Assembly: GCA_036365455.1 (NCBI GenBank)
Contig: JAWQUS010000030.1
Coordinates: 2,046,001-2,110,000, forward strand
DNA from: Macrosoma leucophasiata
Lineage: Eukaryota > Arthropoda > Insecta > Lepidoptera > Hedylidae
Length of the DNA stretch: 64,000 nt
Direction of reading: 5' to 3'
Positions 41,930-53,462 of this stretch are shown here, piece by piece (position 1 is the stretch's first letter; each line of letters begins with the position of its first letter). Under the pieces are notes generated by a model, which saw nothing but the letters and a program-made list of their open reading frames with translations, ran no database searches and had not been told where the DNA came from. The translations under genes were made by a program, and so were the position numbers.

Positions 41930-42149
41930 ACCGGTGAAATTGTAGTGTTCTACGCTATCCTTTCCCATTCAGGTGGTAAAATACGGCCGTGTAATTTTTG
42001 GCACAAAGGTATAACAATTTAAACCTCAGGAGTGGCAAGGCATCTGCATTTTGACCTTGGTCTTTGTGAAAGTGTCTATGGGTTGCAGTCATCACTTAAC
42101 TTCAATGTGAACTGCATGCTTGTTTGCCACTTCCATTACATAAAAAAAA
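41930..42149 (+). repeat. A-repeat, head degraded
   Basis: GTAGTGTTCTACGCTATCC to CCACTTCCATTACATAAAAA. Confidence 0.8.
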
Positions 42150-42244
42150 GTGACGGAGGTCATGGGCGTAGGCAGCACGATATTACATAATCGACTTGGT
42201 ACAATACAGTAATACAGTAGTCACTAGAGATCTACCACAAGTGT
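42150..42244. repeat. A-repeat head fragments
   Basis: GTGACGGAGGTCATGGGCGTAGGC follows the previous tail, then an inverse head fragment AGTCACTAGAGATCTACCAC. Confidence 0.5.
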
Positions 42245-42684
42245 TCTATCGTAAGCTTATTATAGTTCCATCTTTACATTAACTACAGTGCGACTCAATA
42301 TTATTATCATTTTCCAAGGGCCATACTCCCGGTCAATACTCAAGCTTGCAATTTTCGATTAAAGTTTCCAATTTAATAGAATATTGCAGCGTCCGAGTAA
42401 ATATTTCTAATCTCATCTTATATCCTCGAGCATCATAAAGCACGATTGAAGAGGGAAATTCAATTTGTGACTGGGCATGGTTATTTTACGTTCAACATCC
42501 GCAACTTAATACAAAATTGCATCTTTTTATGGTCATCGTCGTTAGTAACTGAAACTTAATCTGACACAAAATTAATTATAGTTATAGCAATAGCACGCTT
42601 TTTGTATACTTACTAATATAACGATTTTTTTTATTTTTAATTTTTAGTTTATTTTCATAAAGCGTCTTTTTTACCACTACCACT

Positions 42685-42970
42685 TTTGCCACTATTACTA
42701 CGCTGGGGTCCCGGGTTCGATTCCCGGGTCGGTGGATTTTATATATGACGGTGTAGAATCCTTTATCTCTGGTTCTATTGGGATTTTTCTATTTTCTGGA
42801 AGTTTCCTGGCACCTCGAAGTTTGGTAATGTGCCCGGAGATGTCAGTAGGCTCGCCATCTGGTACATGGGCCAAAACGTAATCGGCGAATCGTGGGTGTT
42901 GAATGCATGCATTTACCTCTGCCTACCCCTTCGGGGATTACAGGCGAAAAGTTACGTTTTTTTTTTAAAC
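42685..42970 (+). repeat. S2 tRNA-headed SINE
   Basis: The head has B-box GGGTTCGATTCCCGGG, but its first part is replaced by a CCACTAC repeat. The body ATCCTTTATCTCTGGTTC and tail CTGCCTACCCCTTCGGGGAT then GCGAAAAGTTACG are present. Confidence 0.8.
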
Positions 42971-43662
42971 AATAATATTTTTTCACGTTGTCATCGGCCG
43001 TTGAGACGTGTGCAGAGTTTCAAGTAAATCAGACTTCTATTAGCCGGTGAAAGTTAAGCTCAGTGATACATACAACCCAAGCTTATACGTGATTCCGTGA
43101 CATACATACAATCCAAGCACAAACAAGGGTGTCAAAAACTCATTTATCCGCAGAATGATTGGATTCATGCATCATTTCATCAATCATCAAAATGCGCTAC
43201 GAAGTCAGATTAAGGAGTGCATTTTTTTTTTGCGAAAAAACTCGTAATATTCTTTACAGCTTTATTTTGATGTCACACTTTTACTGTAGCTGGGGAAATA
43301 GTAAAAAAAATGCCAAATTTTATTGTTATATTGCGGTTTTTCGATACGACAAGTAAGTATAATAAACATTTTTTTATTAAAAATTGATCCAGAATATAAT
43401 ATTTTATTCTTTTTTTTTTTTTTTTTTGCATTTTGGCAATTGCCCGCAGGCATTTTGCCAGCATCACGTTTGATTAATATTTACAAAGAAATGGAAAATA
43501 AGCTTTTATATACATTTAATAATTAAAAAGAAACAAAATAATAGCTACTCGGGGCAAAAAAATCACAAAATCTGGAAAAAAAAATGTAAGTATATTATAA
43601 CATTCTATTAACTATACCTATTTTATTCTATTGCATGGAATCCTAGTGAAGGATATGTCAAA
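42971..43662. other. AT-rich sequence
   Basis: Poly(T) run at 43411-43428. No other feature recognised. Confidence 0.3.
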
Positions 43663-43905
43663 ATGGTAAAAGGTTTCAATCTTAAAATACTTCAACAGTG
43701 CCATCTGACAGCAGACACCGGTAACTCGTACGTACCGTATTTGTTACTTCCCGGCGAAAGGTCCTTCAGGACGACGGGATGTTTTACTGCGTTCACCCTA
43801 CGGTTGGAGGCGCCAGCGTCGCGTTTTCTTCTAGGCTGCTCAACAGGCAGCACTCGACGTCTCTTCTTCGGGAGTTTTGACCGTGCCTGTGGATAGATGG
43901 CGCTA
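43663..43905 (+). other. GC-rich patch with a 77-codon frame
   Basis: The frame has no recognised motif and no partner in the window. It could be a transposon fragment. Confidence 0.3.
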
Positions 43906-44152
43906 TACTTAACAATATTACGAACTTATTAATTCATGTTACTAATTAAATATTGTCAGTCTTCAGATAATACAAAATATTGTATAAGTTGACAGAACTA
44001 AGTTTACTATTGATTATGATTAATTAACTTTTCAATTTCTGTTAGATTAAAGGAAAATGACATGTCTTTTGCAAAGATAAAAAATATCGACTAACCACAA
44101 AGTAAGACAACAAGAATAAACATACACACGTACGAATCGACAACATTTGACG

Positions 44153-44270
44153 ACCCGGTTAGTCCAGCGCTGTATGACTACCGCTTGATTGGAAGGGTCG
44201 CGTTCGATCCCGCACCAGGATAAATGTTTGTATGGCCTACCAATATATGTTTCGGTGAGTGTGAGAGTTA
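44153..44270 (+). repeat. S1 SINE, partial
   Basis: GACCCGGTTAGTCCAGCGCTG head with B-box GCGTTCGATCCCGCACC (one base short), then TTTGTATGGCCTACCAATAT. Confidence 0.7.
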
Positions 44271-44519
44271 TTTATGCGACTAAGCACCTATTGTATGCGG
44301 AACCCTAAATTACGAACGAATCTCCAACAAAAAATAATGCTTCATAAAATACGTACTGAAAAAGATAAGCAGTAAGTTCTAGTGTTTATATGTTAAGTTC
44401 TTTTTGGACTATTGTCACGTATTGCGACTGCTCATTAAAAGTTTTAATTACTCTATACTTTGACCTCACTTTGGAATGTTAGAAGACGGAATACGCCTCG
44501 AAAGTGTTTCATAGAATGT

Positions 44520-44776
44520 TTTTTTTAATGGAAGTGGCAAGCAAGCATGCAGTTCACATTGATGTTAAGTGATGACTGCAGCCTATAGACACTCACACCA
44601 AGACCAAGGTCGAAATGCAGATGCGTTACCAACCCTGAGGCCTAAGGTGTTATGCCCCTGTGCCGAAAATTACAGGGCCGTACATTACCACCTGACTGGA
44701 ACACGATAGTGCTGAACACTACCATTTTGCGCATTTTACGCCCGCGAGCTCCGCCACTGGAGCTTTACCACCAGTA
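44520..44776 (-). repeat. A-repeat with internal deletion
   Basis: Poly(T) to GGAGCTTTACCACCAGTAAA. The TAGCGGCAAGTATATTAGG segment is lost. Confidence 0.8.
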
Positions 44777-45439
44777 AATTCCATACTTAGGTATTTGTGT
44801 GTGTAATGCAATATGAAACAATAATTTATAACTATCGCACAAGACTGTGACTCCGACTCTTACGCTGCTTATTACGAATACAAAATATCGTTTTACTTGA
44901 CACGGGCAATATGATATGCGTAACAGCGATGCCTATAATTATATTAAAAAAGTACGTTTACGCAAAAGTTTGGAACTTTAATAACAGATGGCAGCACAGG
45001 AACGATAACAATATTTATATAACTTGATCGTAACTAGGTTTTTTGAACATATAAGAAAAAAAAAATTTTTAATTCACATATGAACCGCCCGTTTATTGAA
45101 AGTAGGTATTGTTATAGGTGGCGAACTTATTCATATGCAATAGGTACTTTTGAAATCATACTCGTACAGTAGAAATAGCTTACAAGAACGATGTAAATTA
45201 AATCTTTATGCCTATTTTCACATAATTCTTAATTCAAATAATCATACAATACTTGGAAAGTACATACGTTTGGTATATAAGCTGAAATATCAATAACATT
45301 TGAAATTCAAACACATAAAAAATTGTGCCAACAAAGACCAATCAAATTACGAAGCATATTCGACATGCATGGGGCTTACTTAAAGCTTCAATTATATTGA
45401 ATAAAAATACAGTACAGTATCCACCAAGTAATATCCATT

Positions 45440-45599
45440 AAAAAAGTGACAATCAGCTAGTTTCGACTTCGTAGAGCGTTATCTCTGCTGCTCACTGCCT
45501 ACGTAAGCACTAATGTTGAGATTCACAGACCGCACTACGACTTTACTTTGAGCAAAGTACGCCTTTGAACTGCCACTTCCATTACATTAAAAAAAAATA
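45440..45599 (+). repeat. MITE fragment followed by A-repeat tail
   Basis: GACTTCGTAGAGCGTTATCTC matches the 22433/36926 MITE. GAACTGCCACTTCCATTACATT and an A-run at 45564-45599 is an A-repeat tail. Confidence 0.55.
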
Positions 45600-45913
45600 C
45601 ATTTTTTTTAGGTTTCTCCATTAGCTACTATCTCATAGTAAAAACAAAAAGCCATTTTCCATTAAGTTCTTAAATTCATTAAATCACTCCGAATTGGCTG
45701 TAATGTAATATAATTTCAGTTAAAAATTGCCAGTAACAAAAAGCGAAGTTAGACTTCTTAAGCCGAAAGCCTCGAATCGAATTTAACTACGTAATCTAAT
45801 TTCCTGTGACGCCACCCGAAACCACCAGCCGATTTGTATTTCGGCTTAGCTTTTTAGCTTTTGGTAAAGCCGGGGAGGTATTCTTGAATTATAATTGTAT
45901 ACATATTTATCTA

Positions 45914-45924
<11 letters not shown>

Positions 45925-45948
<24 letters not shown>

Positions 45949-46168
45949 AATGTAAGTGGCAAACAAGCATGCAGTTCACATTGATGTTACGTGATGACTG
46001 CAGCCTATAGACACCCACACAATGACCAGAGGTCAAAATGCAGATGCGCTGCCACTCCTGAGGCATTTGGTGTTACGCCTCTGTGCCGAGAATCACAGAG
46101 CCGTACATTACTACTTGACCGGAACACGATCGTGCTGAACACTACCATTTAGCGGCAAGTATATTAGG
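45925..46168 (-). repeat. A-repeat, head missing, longest poly(T)
   Basis: A T run at 45927-45949, then the family to GGCAAGTATATTAGGT. The head is replaced by the GC-rich sequence at 46169. Confidence 0.85.
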
Positions 46169-47075
46169 TGCGGCCGCGCCGCGTGACCGTCGCAGCTAGT
46201 CGCAGCTCGAGTGGTGCACCGGTGCGTCCGGTGCATAAGCTTCAGGGCGTCAGATATGATATCCGTGTGTCACCAAATGGGTTCGAGTTGAATACCAGCG
46301 TCAGGCTCCGGCCTGACACAAAGCTGAATTCGAAACTTTTTGGTACAGACGTGAGACACAATTTATTAGGGTGTGTTAAGGGTAGTTTTAGTTAGCTTCG
46401 ATACATCTTCTCATCCGACTTACCGCAGTGTCTCAAGAAAAAGGTTTTTGACCAATATGTGTTGCCAGTGATGACTTATGGGACAGAAACGTAGTCGCTC
46501 ACTATGGGCCTCATAAGAAGGCTCAAGGTCACTCAGAGAGCAATGGAGAGAGCTATGCTTGGAGTATCTCTGCGAGATGGAATCAGAAATGAGGAGATCT
46601 GCATGAGAACCAAAGTTACCGACATAGCTCACCGAATGGCGAGATTCAAGTGGCAGTGGGCAGGGCACATAGCTCGAAGAACTGACGGCCGCTGGGGCAG
46701 AGCAGTTCTTGTGTGGCAACCACGTACCGGAAAACGAAGCGTAGGCAGGCCCCCCACAAGATGGACCGACGACCTGGTGAAGGTAGCGGGCAATCGCTGG
46801 ATGAGGGCGGCCCAGGACCGTTCGTTGTGGCACTCTTTGGGGGAGGCCTTTGTCAGCAGTGGACGTCTATTGGCTGAAATGATGATGATGATGATGAAGG
46901 GTAGTTTTAAGTCTCATGTACCTCTTGGAAAAAAAACAGGACATATGTTTTTTTTCTTTTCTATGTATTTATTAAGGGTCTTTAACCCTTATTTAGTTAA
47001 TGTCTGTCTGTATGTACTGTGTCTCCAATCTGTGTCAATAAATTCTTTTCAATTCAATTCAATTGAATATATTTT
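46169..47075 (+). pseudogene. Unidentified ORF fragment split by RTE2
   Basis: The frame 46168-46390 (YDIRVSPNGFELNTSVRLRP, HNLLGCVKGSF) is cut by an RTE2 insertion. After one copy of the target duplication it resumes in the same sense (KSHVPLGKK) and ends in a 3' UTR with GTGTCAATAAATTCTTTTCA and a (TTCAA)n tail. The tail implies an older retroposon or processed sequence. I do not recognise the protein. Confidence 0.5.
46391..46896 (+). mobile_element. RTE2 LINE insertion with 13-bp TSD
   Basis: AAGGGTAGTTTTA at 46378-46390 and 46897-46909 is an exact target-site duplication. The 506-bp insert encodes VFDQYVLPVMTYGTET, one in-frame stop, RRLKVTQRAMERAMLGVSLR, KWQWAGHIARRTDGRWGRAV and RWTDDLVKVAGNRWMRAAQD, ending in (GAT)n. 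It is the longest RTE2 copy in the window. Confidence 0.9.
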
Positions 47076-47127
47076 TATTGTGTAAGAAAGGTGGCAAGTT
47101 GTTTGCCACCTGCCTTATGCAGTTCTA

Positions 47128-47424
47128 TTTTTTTATGTTATGGAAGTGGCAAAGAAGCATGCTTTTCACATTGATGTTAAGTGATGACTGCAGCCTATAG
47201 ACATTCACACAAAGACCATGAGCAATGTGCAGATGCTTTACCTCTCCTGAGGTCTAAGATATTATGAATCTGTGCCAGAAATTACAGGGCCGCACATTAA
47301 AAACTGCCCGGTACACGATAGTGCTGAACACTACAATTTAGCGGCAAGTATTAATGAATATAAATTAGGTAATGCAGTGGTACCTACGCCCGCGTCCTCC
47401 ATCACTGGAGCTCTTCCACCAGTA
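47128..47424 (-). repeat. A-repeat, near full length
   Basis: TTTTTTTATGTTATGGAAGTG to GGAGCTCTTCCACCAGTA, with a duplicated GTATTAATGAATATAAATTA segment. Confidence 0.8.
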
Positions 47425-47427
47425 TAG

Positions 47428-47676
47428 ATATAAATGGATGTTAAGTGATGACTGCAGCATACATGCATCTGCACAAAACCCAGAGGTCAAAATGCAGATG
47501 CGTCACCACCCCTGATACCTTAGTTGTCATGGCTCTGTGAAAGTCATTACGCCATATAAATACCATCTAACCGGAATACCGTAGTGCTGAACACTACCAT
47601 TTGGCGGCAGTTAGATTAAGTAATGCGGTGGTGCCTACGCTCTCGAGTTCCTACGCTGGGACTATACCACCAGTAA
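47428..47676 (-). repeat. A-repeat, tail end missing
   Basis: GGATGTTAAGTGATGACTGC to CTATACCACCAGTAAG. It lies head-to-tail with the previous copy. Confidence 0.75.
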
Positions 47677-47795
47677 GGTGGTCGCAGGTTCGATTCCTGC
47701 CCGAAGTCACATTTCTTCTTTCTATCATTTCTTGAATTTCTAAATTCATTCGCATGTGTTATTGCTGTAAATAAAAGTATGATAATACTATAAGA
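47676..47795 (+). repeat. S3 SINE, 5'-truncated
   Basis: GTGGTCGCAGGTTCGATTCC, TGCCCGAAGTC and the tail ATTCGCATGTGTTATTGCTG. It joins the A-repeat at AAGGTGGTC. Confidence 0.7.
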
Positions 47796-48057
47796 GTCAA
47801 ATTATTTTATCGTCTAAAAATTATTTGAATCTCTACTCACGCTTGGTCAATTACAAACCATATAAAGTTATTCGTGATTTTTCACGGAGCAAGAGCTGGA
47901 TACTTGTAAGATCCAGCAGCATTTTAATGACCTACGACGGTGAGTGCGATCCAGTACGTTTCGTCCGTATTTCAAGAGAAATTCCCATTTTCCCATCGTG
48001 AGAATATGTTCCCGGGGAATTTACTGATTCCTTAGCGGTAGAGTTTGTATAATAAAA

Positions 48058-48242
48058 CTAGCGGCCCGCCCCGGCTTCGCCCGCGCTGCTCTGCTCCTAT
48101 TAGTCATAGCGTAATGTAAGCTATCCTATCTCTCAAGTTGGATCGAACTGCACATGGAGTGCGAATTTTATTATAATCGGTTAAGTGGTTTAGGAGTCCA
48201 TTGAGGACAAACATTGTGACACGAGATTTATATATATTAAGA
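48058..48242 (-). mobile_element. Non-autonomous Helitron H1, inverted twin
   Basis: On the minus strand it starts A|TCTTAATATATATAAATCTC and ends GGGCCGCTAG|T. It is nearly identical to 8512-8699. Both borders have the A-T insertion signature. Confidence 0.85.
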
Positions 48243-48317
48243 TGTACGTGTCGTGGAGTATCTTGTTTGATACGGATTTGTTTGAAATACATATCTGGAG
48301 CTCTAAAATAACATAAG

Positions 48318-48373
48318 AAAATAAAATAGGCTTGTACTCACAGCCCCACACTAGGTATAAACTTATTTCGTGG
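48318..48373 (-). repeat. S1 SINE 3' fragment
   Basis: TTGTACTCACAGCCCCACAC followed by TAGGTATAAAC is the S1 tail region; the head is absent. Confidence 0.6.
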
Positions 48374-48560
48374 GTATCAGGTGGTAATGTACGGCCCTGT
48401 AATTTCCGGCACAGAGGCATAACACCTTAGGTCTCAGAAGTGGTAACGCATCTGCATTTTGACCTCTGGTCTTTGTGTGGGTGTATATATATAGGCTGCA
48501 GTCATCATTTAACATCAACGTGAACTACATGCTTGTTTACCACATTCGTTACGTATAAAA
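48374..48560 (+). repeat. A-repeat, 5'-truncated
   Basis: GTATCAGGTGGTAATGTACG to CACATTCGTTACGTATAAAA. It joins an S1 fragment. Confidence 0.8.
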
Positions 48561-48889
48561 AATTTAAAAAAATCTAATGTAAAGGCAAGCAAGCACGGAA
48601 TTCACACGGATCATATGTTCATATGTTCATATTGTACCCTAGTATTTTTTGGGTGATTACCCGTGAACTCACTTGTCTGCAAGTGAACATTTGCAAGAAT
48701 ACGTATAATAGGGACGCATATAATATTTTTTTCGGTACCCATGTATGGGGAGTCTAATAACCAACAGGCAAAAGATCAAAGACAAGGAAACCAAGATATT
48801 TCTTTTGGAGTAAACTCCTTATGTAATTATTTGAGTTATAATGCCCGGTACGGAAATTTTATAAGGAGTAAAATCAAGTAGAAACGCGC

Positions 48890-49220
48890 GTGTCCCCGCG
48901 GCTGGTGAAGATTGGAAGCGACTACTTGGTTAAGCGATACGGGCGCGGTCGGGTGTTTGATGAGTGACCACTAGTGGCAAATTAAAATGCGCGTTTCCGT
49001 GCTTCGGAGGGCACGTTAAGCCGTCGGTCCCGGTTGCTATCGATAGATAGCAGTCGTTAAACCTTGTCGAAGGCCTTATGGGCGGATTGAAAACATCCGA
49101 CAGCAGGTTGGCCACTAACCCTGATCTCCACCAACCCGCATTGGAGCAGCGTGGTGGTAAGCTCCAGGCCTCCTCCCAAGAAAGAGAGACACTCGTGCCC
49201 AGCGGTGGGACGCATCAAGG
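48890..49220 (-). repeat. D-repeat, near full length
   Basis: GTGTCCCCGCGGCTGGTGAA to CACTCGTGCCCAGCGGTGGG, then ATTATTATTTATTATTATT. Confidence 0.8.
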
Positions 49221-49254
49221 GTTGCCATTATTATTTATTATTATTAAAAACAAG

Positions 49255-49507
49255 TGTAATACGAAAATTGAGGAGTTAATCTCGATTACCCCGCAAGCGC
49301 TGCGATCGAGCGGACGTGTTTCACTAGGCCGCATACTAGCAATCTCCTTACGCACACCGAGTTAACCACCGTCATGCTTCGGAGCTGACACTCACACTTT
49401 TTAAATGGAAAAATCCCAATAATGTTTACTCGGTAACCCAAATATCGAAACCGGGACCACTCACAGCATAGCAGTTGTGGTAATCTACCACTACACAATC
49501 AAGGCAG
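49255..49507 (-). repeat. SINE with S2-like head and different tail
   Basis: The minus-strand head CTTGATTGTGTAGTGGTAGA is like the A-box region of S2. CCCGGTTTCGATATTTGGG is a degraded B-box and ATTGGGATTTTTCCATTT is an S2-like body motif. The 3' half (CCTAGTGAAACACGTCCGCT) is not found in S2. Confidence 0.55.
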
Positions 49508-50019
49508 TTAGATATTTGATTCTTAGTACGAGTTTTCTGGTTTCCAATACAATGGAAAGAAACTGCGTTGCCTACACGTTGAAATGTACGTATTTAAGGA
49601 CTAGACCTATGTCCATTCCATAATTTCTTTATTGCATTTCAAGAACTCCAAAATTTGTATGATTGTATGACCAAAACGTATATTTTATGAAATGCACTAG
49701 GTATCAAACAATGCAGGTTTCTTTATCAGCTAGAAAAATAACATTCTTACTCACTATATTCTTAAAACATTTCTTACACAATGAATTGTACAAAGGAATA
49801 CACAAAGAACCTTATTTTCTATGCATCCATACACATTTGTTGCCAGTCTTATTTAAAATCTTGATTTGCGAAGCATTTCTATTGCCAATAGAGATTTTAT
49901 TTCTCAAGATAAGAAACTAGTATTCTCAACATATTCAATAAGACTGCAGATATGGAAAATTAAATACTGATGATTTTTGAGTGTTTAATTTAAAAATTGC
50001 CTTAGATTTTAATAGTTAT

Positions 50020-50332
50020 ACTGGTGGTAGAGCTCCAAAGAAACGCATGATTTCAAACATTTTAAACGCATTATTTTAAATGCTGGAGAGTGTAGGCACC
50101 ACCGCATTATCTGCAGTCAAATGGCAGTGTTTGCCACCATCGTGTTCTGTGTATGGCCCCGCAATAACTATAGCAGAAACACAAAAGCTTAGGTCTCAGG
50201 GCTGGCAACGCATCTGCATTTTGATCTCTGGTTTTTGTGTAGACGTCTATAGGCTGCAGTCATCACGTAACATCAATGTGAGCTGTATGCTTGCTTGCCA
50301 CCTTCTTTATATAAAGAAAAAAAAATTTTACA
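50020..50332 (+). repeat. A-repeat with a head insertion
   Basis: ACTGGTGGTAGAGCTCCAAA is separated from GTGTAGGCACCACCGCATTA by about 50 AT-rich bases. The tail ends CCACCTTCTTTATATAAAG. Confidence 0.75.
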
Positions 50333-50442
50333 AATACCGATAAGACCTACAATGAACGTCAAATAAATCTTCTAATAAATCTTCGTATATAATCTAATAA
50401 ATCTTATAATAAATCTTCCCTTAATAATAGTATATATTCAAT

Positions 50443-50752
50443 GCCTCGGTAGCCTAGTGGTAGCAGGCCACTACTACTACGCTGAGGTCCTGGGTTCGAT
50501 TCCCGGGTAGGGGGTTATTAGAGATAATAGTGAAAAAGCCTTTATCTCTGGTTCTATTGGGATTTTTCCATTTTCTGGCAATTTCCCAGTACCTCAAAGT
50601 TTGGCAATGTGCCCGGAGATGTCACCAGGCTCGCCACCTGTTACATGGGCCAAAACGTAACCGGCGAATCGTGGGTGTTGGCATGTATGCTTGAATGCAT
50701 GCATTTACCTCTGCCTACCCCTTCGGGGATTACAGGCGTGAAGTTACGTTAC
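50443..50752 (+). repeat. S2 tRNA-headed SINE, full length
   Basis: The head GCCTCGGTAGCCTAGTGGTA resembles tRNA-Gly, with B-box GGGTTCGATTCCCGGG. The tail CTCTGCCTACCCCTTCGGGG then ATTACAGGCGTGAAGTTACG closely matches the RTE1 3' end. Confidence 0.85.
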
Positions 50753-50974
50753 GTATTCAATGAATTGCATCCAAATGATAGCGATAATAGTCACCGTTAT
50801 TGCAAGATAAACCATTTAATGTATTTTATGGCTTGCAAGTTAACAAATAAATACAATTTATCTTTGAAAAACAAAGCTATAAATTCACAGATATGATTCG
50901 TTTATGCACTTTACGGAAATGTTTTCGTTTGAAAAATTATACAGGTCTTGTTTATTTTCTGTGAATGTTTTATT

Positions 50975-51445
50975 TTATTGCATTTTTCACAATAACATGC
51001 TAGTGAAATATATATATATTTTAATGTAATGGAAGTGGCAATCGAACATGCAGTAAACATTGATGTAAGGTGATGACTGCAGCCTATAGACACTTACATA
51101 AAGACCAAGGTCAAAATGCAGATGCGTTACCACTCCTGAGGCCTAAGGTGTTATGCCTCTGTGCCGGAAATTTCAGGGCCGTACATTACCTCACCAGAAC
51201 ACGATAGTGCTGAACACTACCATTTAGCGGCAAGTATATTAAAGTAATAATTAAGTAGTAAATTAAATAGTAAGTAATTATCTTACGGAAAAACAGACAG
51301 AAAAGTTTAAATTTAGGCGGGTTTGAACTCACGATCACTGGGATCTCTAGTACAGCCGCTCTCCCAACTGAGCTACCGAAGTCCACACCTGACTGTCGAA
51401 TTTTTCCTTCACATTTATTGCATTGCCTCGGGGTGGCAGTAGTGG
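50975..51445 (-). repeat. S3 SINE interrupted by A-repeat
   Basis: The S3 tail (ACATGCTAGTGAAATATA) at 50995 and the S3 head (AGCTACCGAAGTC at the 51380 side) are separated by the A-repeat 51019-51242. TTCCTTCACATTTATTGCATTG follows the head as at 61570. Confidence 0.7.
51019..51242 (-). repeat. A-repeat, head missing, inside S3
   Basis: AATGTAATGGAAGTGGCAAT to TAGCGGCAAGTATATTA. Confidence 0.8.
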
Positions 51446-51734
51446 TCCAATCGCACTTGGCCGATTTTTTTATGCTACCCAGAACCGCCTGTTATTGAAC
51501 CTACATACTTCAAATATCTTAGACAAACACATAAATTTCAACCTTACAGAAGAAAGTATATTTTAATTCATACATATAGCACACCTTTCGGTTCGCCTGG
51601 CAGGCACTTGTGCTCATCGAAATCGCCTGTCAATTTTTTTTTAAACTTCACTATATATGAACTAAATTATATAAAAACTTCAAGCTTACAGGTTCAAGTT
51701 AATTTTTTTTTTTTTTTTTACATTTTCAAAAATG

Positions 51735-51890
51735 TGGGCTTGGTGACTTGGCTGACTGATCCTTGCCATGCGATGGTTTTTGTACTTGGCGTGTTATGAT
51801 ATATCCCTAAACAAAATTCCAGCCTTACAGGACCAACGGTGCTCGGAGGGTTCAGTATCTCTCAGTCTATAGCGACATCTGTTGCTAACA
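51735..51890 (-). repeat. Partial long-TIR element
   Basis: CTGATCCTTGCCATGCGATGG to GGGTTCAGTATCTCT matches one arm of the 17936-18505 element and its outer flank. Confidence 0.6.
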
Positions 51891-52109
51891 ATGCTAGTTA
51901 GGTTAGGTTAATACTTTCGTAGTAATTGGCTACGAGACTTCTACGAGAGCTACAAATTTTAAGATGTGCTACGAAACTGCGTAGATATTATTTACGCTTT
52001 CAATATTAGGATTTAGGCAATTGAAATTCAAAGAATACTAACTTGAATTTGTTGTTGACTTTTATACAATACATTATGTATATATTTCTATACAATATGT
52101 TAAATATAT

Positions 52110-52462
52110 GGAAGCGCACATGGCCCAGCTGCTGGTGTAGATCATAAGCGATCTACTCGGTTAAGCGCTACGGGCGCGGTCGGGTGTGTGATAGGTGACC
52201 GCTAGTGGCAAATTAAAAATGCGCGTTTCCGTGCTTCGAAGGGCACGTTAAGCCGTCGGTCCCGGTTGCTATCGATAGATAGCAGTCGTTAAACCTTGTC
52301 GGAGGCCTTATGGGCGGTTTGAGAACATTCGACAGCGGGTTGGCCACTGACCCGTATCTCCACCAATGCGCATTGGAGCAGCATGGTAGAGTAAGCTCCA
52401 GGCCTCCCTCCAAAAAAAGGGGGAGAGACTCAGGGATAAGATAATGGGTTGCCACTATTATA
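52110..52462 (-). repeat. D-repeat, near full length
   Basis: GGAAGCGCACATGGCCCAGC to GATAATGGGTTGCCACTATT. Confidence 0.8.
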
Positions 52463-52586
52463 TACAATATGTTATTTTACTATGCATCTATACAATTGAT
52501 GTAAAACACTTGTAACTGACTGACATTCATATATCACTGAGTAGCAAATGAAAATCAACTCAAAATCAATGTTGAATAGATATCAT

Positions 52587-52720
52587 GTATGTATGTATGT
52601 ATCTTCACGCCAGGTCCCTAACGGGGTAGGCAGAGAGTGTAGAGCGCCAGACATCCCGGTTCTGACAAACCTCTCGTGCCTCGTCTACCTTCATCATTCT
52701 CTTCATACATGCACGCCGTC
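52587..52720 (-). mobile_element. RTE1 LINE 3' end with 13-bp TSD
   Basis: GAATAGATATCAT is exact at 52574-52586 and 52721-52733. The 134-bp insert is only the RTE1 3' tip with a (GTAT)n side. Confidence 0.9.
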
Positions 52721-53255
52721 GAATAGATATCATCTAATCGACATAACGCTGATCTGTGCACATTTTAGATCAGCCATGAGTCATGTGTACCTTATTTTTT
52801 TTATATTTATAGGTGCAATTTATAACTTCTCAATAACATGTATAGGAATCATAAGCCCATGTTGTTATGTTTTCCTTTTATTTTGTTTTGTTTGTTTATG
52901 TTTCCGTGTCTAAATAAAATGTTTCTTCCTTTTTTATTTCTAAGTTATTTTGGATACGTGCTTGGTAGCCTAAATAGATTATCATACTGAAATAGTAGTC
53001 AGTAGACACCAGTCTACTCGTTGCATTTCGGCCGAAACGTCGAGTGTCGAGGTAAATACTTCGATATAAAATAGTACGCGATTAAGTCCCGTTTACAATA
53101 TAAAAATATGAATACAAATCGTGAAAGTTTAAAACAATTAATAATACATACGTACATGTCGAATCCATAACCTACTTTTTTGATTTTGAAGTCGGTTAAA
53201 ATGGCTTAAACATATTCCTTTCCAACAGGTAAATAACTCGTAATGAGAGATGCAC

Positions 53256-53360
53256 TGCCAACGTCAAAACACGTCTGACGTAAATATTTTTCAAATTCAC
53301 GTGTTTACAACGCCCACATAATTTGAAGTGATTTTTCGTCACATTAACGATAATATACCG
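53256..53360 (+). repeat. CRE-like repeat, copy 1
   Basis: CAACGTCAAAACACGTCTGA, CGTAAATATTTTTCAAATTC and ACGTGTTTAC. One of three related blocks (53649, 54258). Confidence 0.6.
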
Positions 53361-53462
53361 ATTTGGTAGGGTTGTTCCTGATAAATTTGTTCATATTTTT
53401 TTAATACTTTTTATGAGAATTGTTTTATGTTAATTTAAACTTCTATTAAAATTAGAATTAGT

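Noticed and set aside
50443..50515. tRNA-Gly-like gene
   Set aside because: The acceptor stem is not closed and the sequence continues into the S2 SINE body.
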